Assembly (NCBI GenBank): GCA_051003795.1
Contig: JBPCKZ010000193.1
Coordinates: 1-20,845, forward strand
Direction: 5' to 3'
Length of the DNA: 20,845 nt
DNA from: JALYXS01 sp051003795
GTDB lineage: Bacteria; Acidobacteriota; Terriglobia; Bryobacterales; Bryobacteraceae
Below are positions 1 through 6,969 of the stretch, piece by piece. Each line of letters begins with the position of its first letter. Position 1 is the first letter of the stretch. Made by a program: the position numbers and the translations under genes. The notes below the pieces were generated by a model. It made no database searches. It worked only from the letters and a program-made list of their open reading frames with translations, and was not told the DNA's origin.

Positions 1-287
1 AAGAGGATCTGCTGGAAGCGTTGAACGTTATTTTTCTGATCGACGCGGAGGGGCGGCTTACCGGCACGGTGCCGCTGGCGCGTCTTTTCCGCGTGGACAA
101 CGCCACCCCGCTGCGCCAACTCTCGCCCGGCAATCTTATCCAGACGCATGTGGACGAGAATGAAGACCGCGTCACGGAAGCCTTCGACAAATACAACATC
201 TTCACCATGCCGGTGGTGGATCACCTCGGCCGGCTCGCGGGCGTGATCACCGCCGACGATATCATTTCCGTGCTCAGGCAGAAATAA
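1..287 (+). CDS. CBS-domain protein, C-terminal part (MgtE regulatory type), 5'-truncated
   Basis: The gene enters the window already open (codons in frame from base 3) and ends with TAA at 285-287, so only about 95 C-terminal residues are seen. They form a CBS-domain pair tail: a strand V-I-F-L-I-D-A-E-G-R-L, then a second half with M-P-V-V-D and G-R-L-A-G-V-I-T-A-D-D-I. This pattern is typical of the cytosolic magnesium sensor of MgtE transporters. No membrane domain follows, so this is not a full MgtE channel; it fits the MgtE-N/CBS proteins often encoded just before an Nramp metal transporter. An Nramp-like remnant does follow at about 430. The likely role is cytosolic regulation of divalent metal transport, possibly orphaned now. 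The family call is good; the exact protein is uncertain because the N-terminus is missing. Confidence 0.75.
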   Translation, partial: EDLLEALNVIFLIDAEGRLTGTVPLARLFRVDNATPLRQLSPGNLIQTHVDENEDRVTEAFDKYNIFTMPVVDHLGRLAGVITADDIISVLRQK

Positions 288-429
288 CGGATGCGGCCGC
301 TGTTTCATAACACGACGCTACATCAGCATCCCCGCCCAGTTCGGCATTTCGGCGACCAGTTGCCTGGTGGAAGTGGAATCTCCCAAGGGTGGGAAGCTGC
401 GGCTGGAGTTGAAAGCGATTCGATGATCC
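288..429 (+). other. Non-coding junction with a possible transposon-accessory remnant
   Basis: No intact gene is visible here. One frame (about 307-426, stop TGA at 424-426) reads like a protein tail with S-I-P-A-Q-F-G-I and then V-E-V-E-S-P-K-G-G-K-L-R-L-E-L. The second half faintly recalls the short accessory proteins of IS66-type elements, which often carry a V-E-V...R-(V/I)-E-L strand. It has no start codon of its own and lies exactly where the body of an Nramp gene would be expected. This is a weak similarity judged by eye; it may be plain degraded sequence. Confidence 0.2.
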
Positions 430-590
430 TGCTCTCTGGTCTTGAACGGCATACTGCTGCCCTTCGTTCCGATCTTCATGGTGATTCCGATCAACAAGGT
501 GAAGCCGATGAAAGAGTGGGTTAACTCGCCGCTCTACAATCTGGTTGCGCGGGTGACGGTGGGATCGGTATCCGCGGCGTGCGCTAATCT
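430..590 (+). pseudogene. C-terminal remnant of an Nramp-family metal transporter
   Basis: From about base 430 one frame reads V-L-N-G-I-L-L-P-F-V-P-I-F-M, then I-N-K, a short M-K-E-W-V-N-S linker, L-Y-N and a start of another hydrophobic stretch. This closely follows the end of Nramp (Mn2+/Fe2+ proton symporter) proteins, where a V-L-N-G-(I/V)-L-L-P helix is followed by an I-N-(R/K) turn, a (E/W)-(Y/W)-V-N-S motif and a final helix. Roughly 350 to 400 upstream residues of a normal Nramp are missing, and a stop (424-426) lies directly upstream, so the gene cannot be functional. The frame runs open into cyaY without a defined end. The upstream CBS gene is the usual neighbour of such transporters, which supports the reading. 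Confidence 0.6.
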
Positions 591-599
591 ACAAATTGA

Positions 600-926
600 A
601 TGGACGATCAAGAGTTCAAGAAACGAGTGGACGGCGCACTGAACGATCTCTACCGCGCGTTGTCCGATGCGGCGGACGAGTACGGCTTCGAAGCGGATTT
701 CAACGCGGGCGCTTTATCGGTCGAGTTCGAAGATCCGCCGGCAAAATTCGTCGTCAGCCCGAACGCTCCGGTGCGGCAAGTGTGGGTGTCGGCGCTCTCG
801 AAGAGTTATAAGCTCGATTGGGACATCGTCGAGAACTCGTTCGTCCACGGCGAATCCAAAGAGACCGTGAAAGCATTGATGGAGCGGGTGATCGGCAAAC
901 AACTGCATAAAGAAGTAGTGCTGTGA
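600..926 (+). CDS. cyaY: Iron donor protein CyaY (bacterial frataxin)
   Basis: This 108-residue protein has the length and layout of CyaY: an N-terminal helix with an acidic face (D-D-Q-E-F...L-N-D-L, then D-A-A-D-E-Y), a central beta sheet with G-A-L-S-V-E-F, F-V-V-S-P, and Q-V-W-V-S-A with the conserved tryptophan, and a closing helix. Frataxins bind iron through the acidic ridge and modulate Fe-S cluster assembly on the IscS/IscU complex in the cytosol. The ATG at 600 is the natural start, giving the full first helix, though no strong Shine-Dalgarno is seen. The gene lies after the Nramp remnant and ends one base before the stop of the convergent permease gene, leaving no room for a terminator between them. 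No isc or suf genes are in the window. Confidence 0.88.
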   Translation: MDDQEFKKRVDGALNDLYRALSDAADEYGFEADFNAGALSVEFEDPPAKFVVSPNAPVRQVWVSALSKSYKLDWDIVENSFVHGESKETVKALMERVIGKQLHKEVVL

Positions 927-927
927 G

Positions 928-2346
928 TTAATTCGCGGCCGGGCGTAATCCGAAGTGGTACACGGCGGCCCCGGCCAAAACCGTCGCCAGCGCGGTCAGC
1001 GATGGGAGCGGCTGCCAGATCACGCCGTAGCCAACCATCGCAATGCCGACGATTATATAAGCGGCGGGAATCGACGGGAAACAGAAACTCAGTGCGGGGA
1101 GCCGCTCCCAATCGGGTCTCTTCCGGAACACAAACAGGGACGCAACCGAAAGCACGGTAAACAGCGTCAGGCTGAATCCGATGTAGTAGAAGAGCTGCGG
1201 AAACGGCGTGAGCGTCATCAACATCGCGCACGCGCCTTGGCACAATATCGCAACCACGGGCGTGTGCCATTTCGGATTCACGACGGCAGCCGTCTTGAAG
1301 AACGCTCCGTTTTTCGCCATCGCATAATAGACGCGCGGTCCAATCGTCACCATGGCATTGACCGTCGAGGTGATTGCGAGCGCCATCATTGCCGCGAAGA
1401 CGCCGCCGATCCGCGGGCCGAAAAGGTTCGACGCCGCGAGCGACCCGATCGCCAAGACGCCCTTCATGGATTCGAGCGGAGTCGAATAGATGAAGATCAG
1501 ATTGAGGCCGAGGTAAAGCGCCGTCACCAGCGCCGTGCCGGCGGCGAGCGCCGCGGGCAGCGTCCTATGCGGCTGCTTCAATTCTTCCGCGACATAGGTA
1601 GCCGCATTCCATCCGCTATAGCCGACCATCACCCAAAGAAGGCTGATTACGAACTGCGTGGGTAGCGCCGTTGTGGACGTACGGACCGCATGCTGGGAAA
1701 AATGGGACCAATCGCCCGCTCCGAAAACAAAACCGCAGATCACGAAAGCGACGATTACGACCAGCTTGGTTCCCGTCAGGGAATTTTGAATCCGCGCCAC
1801 CCGCCCGACGCCCAGGCAGTTCAGGATTGTAAACAGCGCGATCAGACCGGATGCCACGAGTTGCGCGCGCCCGAATTTGAAGGCCAATGCTCCCGAGCCG
1901 ATGGCCCACGCGGCGTTCGCCTGCTTCAACGATGGGAAAAAATAACCCAAGTAGTCGGAGAAGGCCAGCGCCGCGGCAGCGATTGGCGCCGAAAATCCGG
2001 CGAAGAAAGACACCCAGCCGGTCATGAATCCCCAGGCCGGTCCATAAGCCCGCGTCAGGTAGACATACTCACCGCCGGAACTCGGGAAGTTGATTCCGAG
2101 CTCCGAGTAACTTAACGCGCCGCACAACGCGAATAGCGCGCCGGCAAACCACACCAGCAAAATCAGTTTCGCGCTTCCGAGATCTCCCGCCATGAAACCC
2201 GTGGTGGCGAAAATGCCGGTTCCCACCATGTTCGAGACTACCAATGCCGTCGCGCTGACGAAGCCGAGTTGCCGCAGTAGAACAACGGGCCGCTGAATGG
2301 AACGCTTACTCGGAGTCTGGAGAGCCAAGTGCTGCCATATTATCAT
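928..2346 (-). CDS. APC-superfamily amino acid permease
   Basis: A 472-residue, very hydrophobic protein with about 12 membrane segments. It begins with the helix 1 motif N-M-V-G-T-G-I-F, the broken-helix substrate-binding signature of the amino acid-polyamine-organocation superfamily. This is followed by A-G-A-L-F-A-L-C-G-A-L-S-Y-S-E-L and the P-S-S-G-G-E-Y-V-Y motif, both typical of LAT/YfnA-like permeases. The predicted role is proton- or exchange-driven amino acid uptake across the inner membrane; the substrate cannot be told. Two overlapping ATGs occur near the start (2346 and, out of frame, 2355), with only a weak ribosome site, so the first few residues are uncertain. It is convergent with cyaY and monocistronic here. 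The 3' end touches cyaY. Confidence 0.88.
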   Translation of the reverse strand: MIIWQHLALQTPSKRSIQRPVVLLRQLGFVSATALVVSNMVGTGIFATTGFMAGDLGSAKLILLVWFAGALFALCGALSYSELGINFPSSGGEYVYLTRAYGPAWGFMTGWVSFFAGFSAPIAAAALAFSDYLGYFFPSLKQANAAWAIGSGALAFKFGRAQLVASGLIALFTILNCLGVGRVARIQNSLTGTKLVVIVAFVICGFVFGAGDWSHFSQHAVRTSTTALPTQFVISLLWVMVGYSGWNAATYVAEELKQPHRTLPAALAAGTALVTALYLGLNLIFIYSTPLESMKGVLAIGSLAASNLFGPRIGGVFAAMMALAITSTVNAMVTIGPRVYYAMAKNGAFFKTAAVVNPKWHTPVVAILCQGACAMLMTLTPFPQLFYYIGFSLTLFTVLSVASLFVFRKRPDWERLPALSFCFPSIPAAYIIVGIAMVGYGVIWQPLPSLTALATVLAGAAVYHFGLRPAAN

Positions 2347-2622
2347 TCATGACCGAAGGAACTGAGCGAATCCGCCGCGCAATGCCGGGTGTGCGATTTG
2401 TGGCGGCGGGGCACGCAGACGGTTTTCGGAGAGGGCGGCGCCCGCGCACCCCCGACCGTGCATCCGTCGTCTATATTGCGGGCCGTGGACGCCGAGGCGC
2501 GGAGGATTGAAATGGAATTGTTCGTCGCGGATTTGAAAAACGTCGCTCCGTTACTTGGCGATTGAGAATCGAGCGGCGTTCGTCGTCAAACCGACAATGC
2601 GGATTGAGTAATGCGCGGGCTC
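2347..2622. other. Intergenic region between permease and PEP-CTERM gene
   Basis: Both flanking genes are on the minus strand, so this region holds the 3' end of the PEP-CTERM transcript and the promoter of the permease. Only short inverted repeats such as CGATT-CTC-AATCG near 2562-2574 (read on the minus strand) are visible, with no T tract. I see no convincing gene, terminator or promoter box. Confidence 0.4.
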
Positions 2623-3504
2623 TTAGGATCGGCGGCGGCGCGCGATCAGGCCCAGCCCCAGCAGAGCGCTTGCGAGCAAGATCGAAGAGCTGGGCTCGGG
2701 AACAGTCTGGCCGCTCAACGAGAAAGCCGCGTTGAACGGGCCTTGGTGAGTGATGTCGGTACCGATGCGCTCCCAGTCGGGCGCCAGGGATCCCGGACCA
2801 TCGTTGCGGGTCCAGCTTTGCAGGTCGGCCGTAAAGGGCGTACCCGGGGATGCGATCGGCTTCGCCGCTGAAAGCCACAGGAAGTCGCCTGTGGTTAACC
2901 CGACCTCGGGACGGAAGAAGATGTGATCGGCCCCGACGACGAACGGCGTCGTGAACGTGACGTTGAACTGCACCTCCTGACCGGTGACCGCGCCTTCACC
3001 GCCGGTAAACTGGTTGGGGAGCGGGTTGATGCCGTTGACGACCGAATTGGCGGCCGTGAAGCTCGGATTGAGCAGCATCGTCGTGAACGTGAGCTGGCCC
3101 GCGATATTGCTGTCGCGTGCGTCGAAATTATTGTCCGAGGGCGAATTTACGCGAGTGATGACGCGGCCATCGGGCGGGTTCGTGGAGTCTATAGGAAAGA
3201 CGTGGTACAGCTCGATTTCGACTTGGGTTACGGAGCTGAGCGATAGGCCCACAGGCAGTAATCCCGTAAAGGTGGCGCTATTGATGATCGTTCCCTGCGC
3301 GGTCACGAAGTCGTCGGCCGTCTCGGTTTCGAGCTTGCCCGGGCTCCCGACGCGCGAGGCCGTGGCGATCAAACCGTCGGGATTCCCGGTCGAGAAGGAG
3401 AACGTCCCGGCTTGGGCGGTGAAACTCGCGAAACCGCATGACAGAATCGATATAGCGAGCGCGCGGGAGCGCCGGCAACTGCTTCCGCTAAGAAATGCAT
3501 TCAT
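2623..3504 (-). CDS. PEP-CTERM sorting domain protein, secreted
   Basis: This 293-residue protein has an N-terminal signal peptide: a basic C-R-R-S-R segment, a hydrophobic core around residues 14-30, and probable cleavage after A-Q-A near 32. The body (35-265) is rich in T, S, N, V and F and predicted to be beta-stranded, without a recognised catalytic motif. It ends with a classic PEP-CTERM tail: V-P-E-P at 268-271, a hydrophobic helix, and R-R-R-R-S at the terminus. Such proteins are exported, then cleaved and anchored or released by an exosortase (EpsH/XrtA type), usually in exopolysaccharide-producing Gram-negatives. A strong Shine-Dalgarno (GGGAGGA, at about 3511-3517) precedes the ATG at 3504, confirming the start. 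No exosortase gene is in the window. The specific function is unknown. Confidence 0.85.
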   Translation of the reverse strand: MNAFLSGSSCRRSRALAISILSCGFASFTAQAGTFSFSTGNPDGLIATASRVGSPGKLETETADDFVTAQGTIINSATFTGLLPVGLSLSSVTQVEIELYHVFPIDSTNPPDGRVITRVNSPSDNNFDARDSNIAGQLTFTTMLLNPSFTAANSVVNGINPLPNQFTGGEGAVTGQEVQFNVTFTTPFVVGADHIFFRPEVGLTTGDFLWLSAAKPIASPGTPFTADLQSWTRNDGPGSLAPDWERIGTDITHQGPFNAAFSLSGQTVPEPSSSILLASALLGLGLIARRRRS

Positions 3505-3509
3505 CTGAA

Positions 3510-3518
3510 ATTCCTCCC
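3510..3518 (-). promoter_or_regulatory. Strong ribosome binding site of the PEP-CTERM gene
   Basis: Read on the minus strand, CTGGGAGGAATTTCAG precedes ATG. The GGGAGGA core lies about seven bases from the start codon, one of the best Shine-Dalgarno matches in the window, and fixes the start of the secreted protein. Confidence 0.7.
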
Positions 3519-3665
3519 AGAAGATTATATCCGCGCAACTGTTCTACGCTGCAAAAATCTTAGAAATAGAGCCGATTCGCTGTGCGAAATCTCACTCGTA
3601 GCTTGAGGATAGGTTTCTACCCGACCGCCATAATCCGTACTCCGCCGCGCGGGTCCCGCTCCAAA

Positions 3666-4409
3666 TCAGTAAGTAGCCCGTCCGCCGCTGGCGTCGTAGC
3701 ACTGGCCCGTTACGAACGAGCAATCGGGGCTGGCGAGGAAATGCACCACAGCCGCGATTTCTTCGGGCGTGCCCGTCCGGCGCATGGGAATGCGTTCAGT
3801 CATGTAGCTAACTTGCGCTTCCGTAAGCTGCTCCAGGATCTTCGTGCGGATCACGGCGGGCGCGACGGCGTTAATGCAGATCCCCTCGGTCGCTACTTCC
3901 TTCGCAATCGATTTGGTGAAGCCGATCACCGCGGCCTTGGTGGCGGAGTAGCCCGACATATTCGGGTTGCCTTCCTTCCCGGCAATCGACGCGATGTTCA
4001 CGATCCGTCCGTATCTCCGGCTCCGCATCTCCGGCACCACCGCGCGGCAGAAATTGAAAACCCCGGTAAGATTCACCGCGATGATCTTCTGCCAGTCCTC
4101 GTCCGTCTGCTCCCATAAAGGCGCGGCGCGCCCGGCGACTCCGGCATTGTTAACCAGAATGTCGATGCGGGCCGTCCGCTTGACGACAGCCGCAACGGCG
4201 TCGCGCACGGAAGTTGGGCTGGTAATATCGACCGGGAGTCCGAATGCGGAACCCCCAATTGAGGAAGCCACGGCGGAGGCGCCGGAGCCATCGAGATCGG
4301 CGATCGCGACCGTCGCTCCAGCCGATGCCAGCCGGCGCGCGATCGCTTCCCCGATGCCCGTTGCCGCGCCGGTCACGATCGCGGTCTGGCCCGAAAGATC
4401 GAACGGCAT
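3666..4409 (-). CDS. SDR-family oxidoreductase (FabG-like), last gene of the ribosomal array
   Basis: A 247-residue classical short-chain dehydrogenase. The Rossmann nucleotide motif T-G-A-A-T-G-I-G is at 13-20, D38 at the end of the second strand suggests NAD rather than NADP preference, and N-N-A-G is at 87-90. The catalytic residues are N113, S141, Y154 and K158 (Y-S-A-T-K). The C-terminus Y-D-A-S-G-G-R-A-T-Y resembles 3-oxoacyl-ACP reductase-like and sugar or hydroxy-acid dehydrogenases; the substrate cannot be named. The frame stays open upstream to 4568, but the ATG at 4409 is chosen because it gives the canonical SDR beginning and lies one base after the rplI stop (TGA-C-ATG), so translation is probably coupled to L9. 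A metabolic dehydrogenase at the end of a ribosomal protein operon is not the standard arrangement. Confidence 0.87.
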   Translation of the reverse strand: MPFDLSGQTAIVTGAATGIGEAIARRLASAGATVAIADLDGSGASAVASSIGGSAFGLPVDITSPTSVRDAVAAVVKRTARIDILVNNAGVAGRAAPLWEQTDEDWQKIIAVNLTGVFNFCRAVVPEMRSRRYGRIVNIASIAGKEGNPNMSGYSATKAAVIGFTKSIAKEVATEGICINAVAPAVIRTKILEQLTEAQVSYMTERIPMRRTGTPEEIAAVVHFLASPDCSFVTGQCYDASGGRATY

Positions 4410-4410
4410 G

Positions 4411-4857
4411 TCAGTCCTCGCGAACGACGTTGACCGTGATCTCGGTCGATACGTCCCGATGCAATCGGACCGCGACTTTGTGCTCGCCCAGTGTCTTGAT
4501 CGGCTCTTCGAGCATAATCTTGCGCCGGTCGATCGTGAAGTTCTGAGCGGCCAATCCATCGGCCACATCCTTCACCGTGACCGAACCGAAGAGCTGGTCG
4601 TTCTCGCCGGCCTTCTGCCGGATGGTCACCACCGTCCCCTGAAGCATCTTGGCCAAATCTTCCGATTCGGTCTTCTGCTTCGCTTCGCGCCGCAGATGCG
4701 CCTGGCGCTCCTGTTCCACGATTTTGCGATTGGATTCGGTGGCGGCCACCGCTTTCCGGCGCGGCAGAAGGAAATTGCGCGCATAGCCGTCGGCGACCTT
4801 CACCAGATCGCCGCGGTTCCCCAACTTCTCGATTTCTTCTCTGAGTATGACTTCCAT
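4411..4857 (-). CDS. rplI: 50S ribosomal protein L9 (bL9)
   Basis: 148 residues, the normal length for bL9. The N-terminal rRNA-binding domain starts M-E-V-I-L-R-E-E-I-E-K-L-G and carries the diagnostic G-Y-A-R-N-F-L-L-P (residues 24-32). A charged connecting helix (E, K, R, Q rich, about 42-75) follows, then the C-terminal domain with G-S-V-T and the I-D-R-R-K motif. bL9 stabilises the L1-stalk side of the large subunit and affects reading-frame maintenance. An AAAGGGGA ribosome site lies just before the ATG. It follows rpsR by 22 bases, as in many bacteria where rpsF-rpsR-rplI form one operon, and its stop is one base before the SDR start. Confidence 0.96.
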   Translation of the reverse strand: MEVILREEIEKLGNRGDLVKVADGYARNFLLPRRKAVAATESNRKIVEQERQAHLRREAKQKTESEDLAKMLQGTVVTIRQKAGENDQLFGSVTVKDVADGLAAQNFTIDRRKIMLEEPIKTLGEHKVAVRLHRDVSTEITVNVVRED

Positions 4858-4879
4858 GGGTCCCCTTTACTCCACCGGT

Positions 4880-5221
4880 TTACACCGCCGACGCGAACGG
4901 GAGCAGCGCGATATTCCGCGCCTTCTTAATGGCATCGCTCAGGCGCCGCTGATGCGGGGCGCATACGCCGGAAATACGGCGCGGCACGATCTTCCCGCGC
5001 TCGGCGATGAAAGCGTTCAACAGCCGCAGGTCCTTGTAATTGACGTCGTCGATCTTCTCGACGCAAAACCGGCAAACCTTTTTGCGGCGGAAATACTGCT
5101 TCTTCGATGTCGCGACGGCCTTATCCCCGCCGGTGGGTCGCTGTCCCGCGCTGCCGGGCCGGCTGCTGGGCGCACTCCTTGTTTCAGGCGTCTTCTCTCC
5201 GGGCAATCTTTCTCCGTTCAT
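4880..5221 (-). CDS. rpsR: 30S ribosomal protein S18 (bS18), zinc-binding form with N-terminal extension
   Basis: The C-terminal 75 residues are clear bS18: F-R-R-K-K-V-C-R-F-C, then Y-K-D-L-R-L-L-N-A-F-I, G-K-I-V-P-R-R-I-S-G and Q-R-R-L-S-D-A-I-K-K-A-R. C50, C53, C87 and H90 form a CxxC...CxxH set, which corresponds to the zinc-ribbon (C+) form of this protein. About 35 residues rich in P, S, G, R and T precede the conserved domain; this disordered extension makes the protein (113 aa) longer than the usual 75-90. The start ATG at 5221 sits three bases after the rpsF stop, so coupling is likely. An internal start giving a shorter protein cannot be excluded, but none in frame has a better context. 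S18 pairs with S6 on the 30S platform. Confidence 0.94.
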   Translation of the reverse strand: MNGERLPGEKTPETRSAPSSRPGSAGQRPTGGDKAVATSKKQYFRRKKVCRFCVEKIDDVNYKDLRLLNAFIAERGKIVPRRISGVCAPHQRRLSDAIKKARNIALLPFASAV

Positions 5222-5224
5222 ATT

Positions 5225-5677
5225 CTATGTCACCGGATTGCCGGGCAATCCCGGCATCCCCGGCGCTCCCGATCCGGCTTCTCCCAACATCTGTTGCGCA
5301 ACGGACGGTTGCGGCGCCGCCGGCGCGGCTGTCGCCTTACGATGCGCCCGCTTGTCGCGGTCCTTCTTGCGCTTGTCGAGGCGCTTGAGCGTCTCATCGA
5401 TGCGCACGGTCAGGAACTTGATGACGAAGTCCGACACGCGCAACCGGCGTTCGAACTCCTTGACGGTTTCCGCGCTCGACGTGAACTGCATCAGCACGTA
5501 AGCCCCGTCTTTAAACTTGTCGACCCGGTAAGCCAACCGGCGCTTGCCCCACTTTTCGACTTTATCCACCGTACCGCCCGCGTGGGTGACCACGCCAGTC
5601 ATCTGTTCGACGAAATGGTCGGTCTCCTCCTCGGTGGTCTCCGGTTTTAAGATGAACAGCTCTTCGTAAATCCTCAT
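5225..5677 (-). CDS. rpsF: 30S ribosomal protein S6 (bS6) with Pro/Gly-rich C-terminal tail
   Basis: 150 residues. The N-terminal 95 form the ferredoxin-like bS6 fold, with M-R-I-Y-E-E-L-F-I-L at the start, K-W-G-K-R-R-L-A-Y at 42-50, and G-A-Y-V-L-M-Q-F at 58-65. A basic helix (K-R-L-D-K-R-K-K-D-R-D-K-R) follows, then a low-complexity tail (A-P-A-A-P-Q-P, ending G-A-P-G-M-P-G-L-P-G) that is collagen-like and not part of the conserved fold. bS6 binds bS18 and the central domain of 16S rRNA. The ATG overlaps the pth stop (ATGA), and rpsR starts three bases after its TAG. The tail is an unusual lineage-specific extension; the core assignment is firm. Confidence 0.95.
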   Translation of the reverse strand: MRIYEELFILKPETTEEETDHFVEQMTGVVTHAGGTVDKVEKWGKRRLAYRVDKFKDGAYVLMQFTSSAETVKEFERRLRVSDFVIKFLTVRIDETLKRLDKRKKDRDKRAHRKATAAPAAPQPSVAQQMLGEAGSGAPGMPGLPGNPVT

Positions 5678-6264
5678 TCTTCCTCGATGGTTAAGCCTGG
5701 GGCGCGACGATTGTATTTCGTCATGGACTTTTCGACGCCCTCGGCGATTATGGACTCCACTGCTTCTGCCCCGAGGCTTAACAGGTCGTCCACTTCCTGC
5801 AACTGCGAGCGCTTGAACGGCGCCAACACAAACTCCACTCCACTACTTAACGGACGCCCTGGATGAATCCCGAGGCGCACTCTTGCAAAATTCCGCGTTC
5901 CCAAACTCGCCGTCACGGATTTGACTCCGTTATGACTGCCGGGCGACCCTTTCGGACGCACCCGGACGCTCGGCCACGGTAGATCCAGATCGTCATAGAC
6001 CAGAATCACGTCCGCGGCGCTCACTTCATGCTTCTCCATCAGCGGCTTCAAGGAAGTCCCGCTCAAATTCATAAAAGTTTGCGGCTTGGCGAGACATACC
6101 GGCTTTCCAGCGATCTCGCCAAACCCGATCAGCGCATTCGAATCCTTACGGCTAATCCGAATGCGGTTGCGTTCCCCGAGCAGGTCCACCACGCGGAACC
6201 CCAGGTTATGCGGCGTATCCGCATACTCGTCGCCGGGATTGCCCAGTCCCGCCACCAGAAACAT
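5674..6264 (-). CDS. pth: Peptidyl-tRNA hydrolase
   Basis: 196 residues, the normal bacterial Pth length. It hydrolyses the ester bond of peptidyl-tRNAs that drop off ribosomes, recycling tRNA in the cytosol. The G-L-G-N-P-G-D-E-Y motif holds N9, and T-P-H-N-L-G-F holds the catalytic H19. N66 lies in P-Q-T-F-M-N-L-S-G, D91 in Y-D-D-L-D-L-P, and N112 in G-S-H-N-G. All match the known active-site set of E. coli Pth (N10, H20, N68, D93, N114). The start lies six bases after the rplY stop, and the stop overlaps the rpsF ATG. The rplY-pth pairing is conserved in many bacteria. Confidence 0.96.
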   Translation of the reverse strand: MFLVAGLGNPGDEYADTPHNLGFRVVDLLGERNRIRISRKDSNALIGFGEIAGKPVCLAKPQTFMNLSGTSLKPLMEKHEVSAADVILVYDDLDLPWPSVRVRPKGSPGSHNGVKSVTASLGTRNFARVRLGIHPGRPLSSGVEFVLAPFKRSQLQEVDDLLSLGAEAVESIIAEGVEKSMTKYNRRAPGLTIEEE

Positions 6265-6270
6265 CCAAAA

Positions 6271-6957
6271 TTACTTCTTCTTGGCCTTCGCATCGGCCGC
6301 CGGCGCCGCCTCTTCTTCCTTCTTGCCCTTCTTGGCTACTTCGGGCTCGGCCACGACGGGCGCGACGGCTTCGACAACGGCGGGCTCTTCGACCACGCGG
6401 ATCGAAACCACATGCGCGATCACCGCATCGGCGGGGCTCAATAGCTTCGTCGAGCCAACCAACGGAATATCGCCGGCGCGTTTGCTCTGTCCGATCATCA
6501 ACTCGCTAACATCGACGATAAAGTTTTGAGGTATCTCATCCGGAACGCACTCTATTTCCACCGAGCGGGTGACGATCTCGAGCAGTCCGCCTTGCAGCTT
6601 GATGCCTTTCGCTTCGCCCTCGGTAACAACTGGCACCGCGACCTTGATGCGCTTATTTAGATCGATCCGTTTCAGATCCACATGCAGTAGATTGCTCTTG
6701 ACCGGATCGTACTGCTCATCGACCACCATCACCGGCGTGTTTTCGCCGCCGTCGATATCGACATTGAAAATCGTGTTGTGGCCGGTCTTGCTGCGCAAAA
6801 TCTGCAAAATGTGCTTGGGATTCACGGCGATGGACACCGGATCCTGAAACGCTCCGTACACCACGCCCGGAACCATGCCGCGCATGCGCGTGCGGCGGGC
6901 CTCGTTCTTGCCCCGGGACCCGCGAATTTCGGCGGCGACTACTGTATCCGTTCTCAT
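6271..6957 (-). CDS. rplY: 50S ribosomal protein L25/general stress protein Ctc
   Basis: 228 residues in the long Ctc form. The N-terminal L25 domain (about 1-95) has R-R-T-R-M-R-G-M-V-P-G-V-V-Y-G at 21-35 and H-V-D-L-K-R-I near its end, which bind 5S rRNA. The C-terminal TL5 beta domain (about 96-185) has V-P-V-V, G-G-L-L-E-I-V, and V-E-I-E-C-V-P-D-E-I-P. An A/E/K-rich tail ends in K-A-K-K-K. A good ribosome site (GGAG, six bases ahead) marks the ATG at 6957. It is 12 bases downstream of prs and six upstream of pth, the classic prs-ctc-pth order. Confidence 0.95.
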   Translation of the reverse strand: MRTDTVVAAEIRGSRGKNEARRTRMRGMVPGVVYGAFQDPVSIAVNPKHILQILRSKTGHNTIFNVDIDGGENTPVMVVDEQYDPVKSNLLHVDLKRIDLNKRIKVAVPVVTEGEAKGIKLQGGLLEIVTRSVEIECVPDEIPQNFIVDVSELMIGQSKRAGDIPLVGSTKLLSPADAVIAHVVSIRVVEEPAVVEAVAPVVAEPEVAKKGKKEEEAAPAADAKAKKK

Positions 6958-6969
6958 TCTTTCTCCAAA

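Noticed and set aside
4410..4568. Longer SDR with 53 extra N-terminal residues
   Set aside because: The extra residues lie out of frame inside rplI, are low-complexity, and the ATG at 4409 gives the canonical SDR start.
3967..4929. Plus-strand open frame over the SDR and rplI
   Set aside because: It is antisense to clear genes and shows no recognisable motif.
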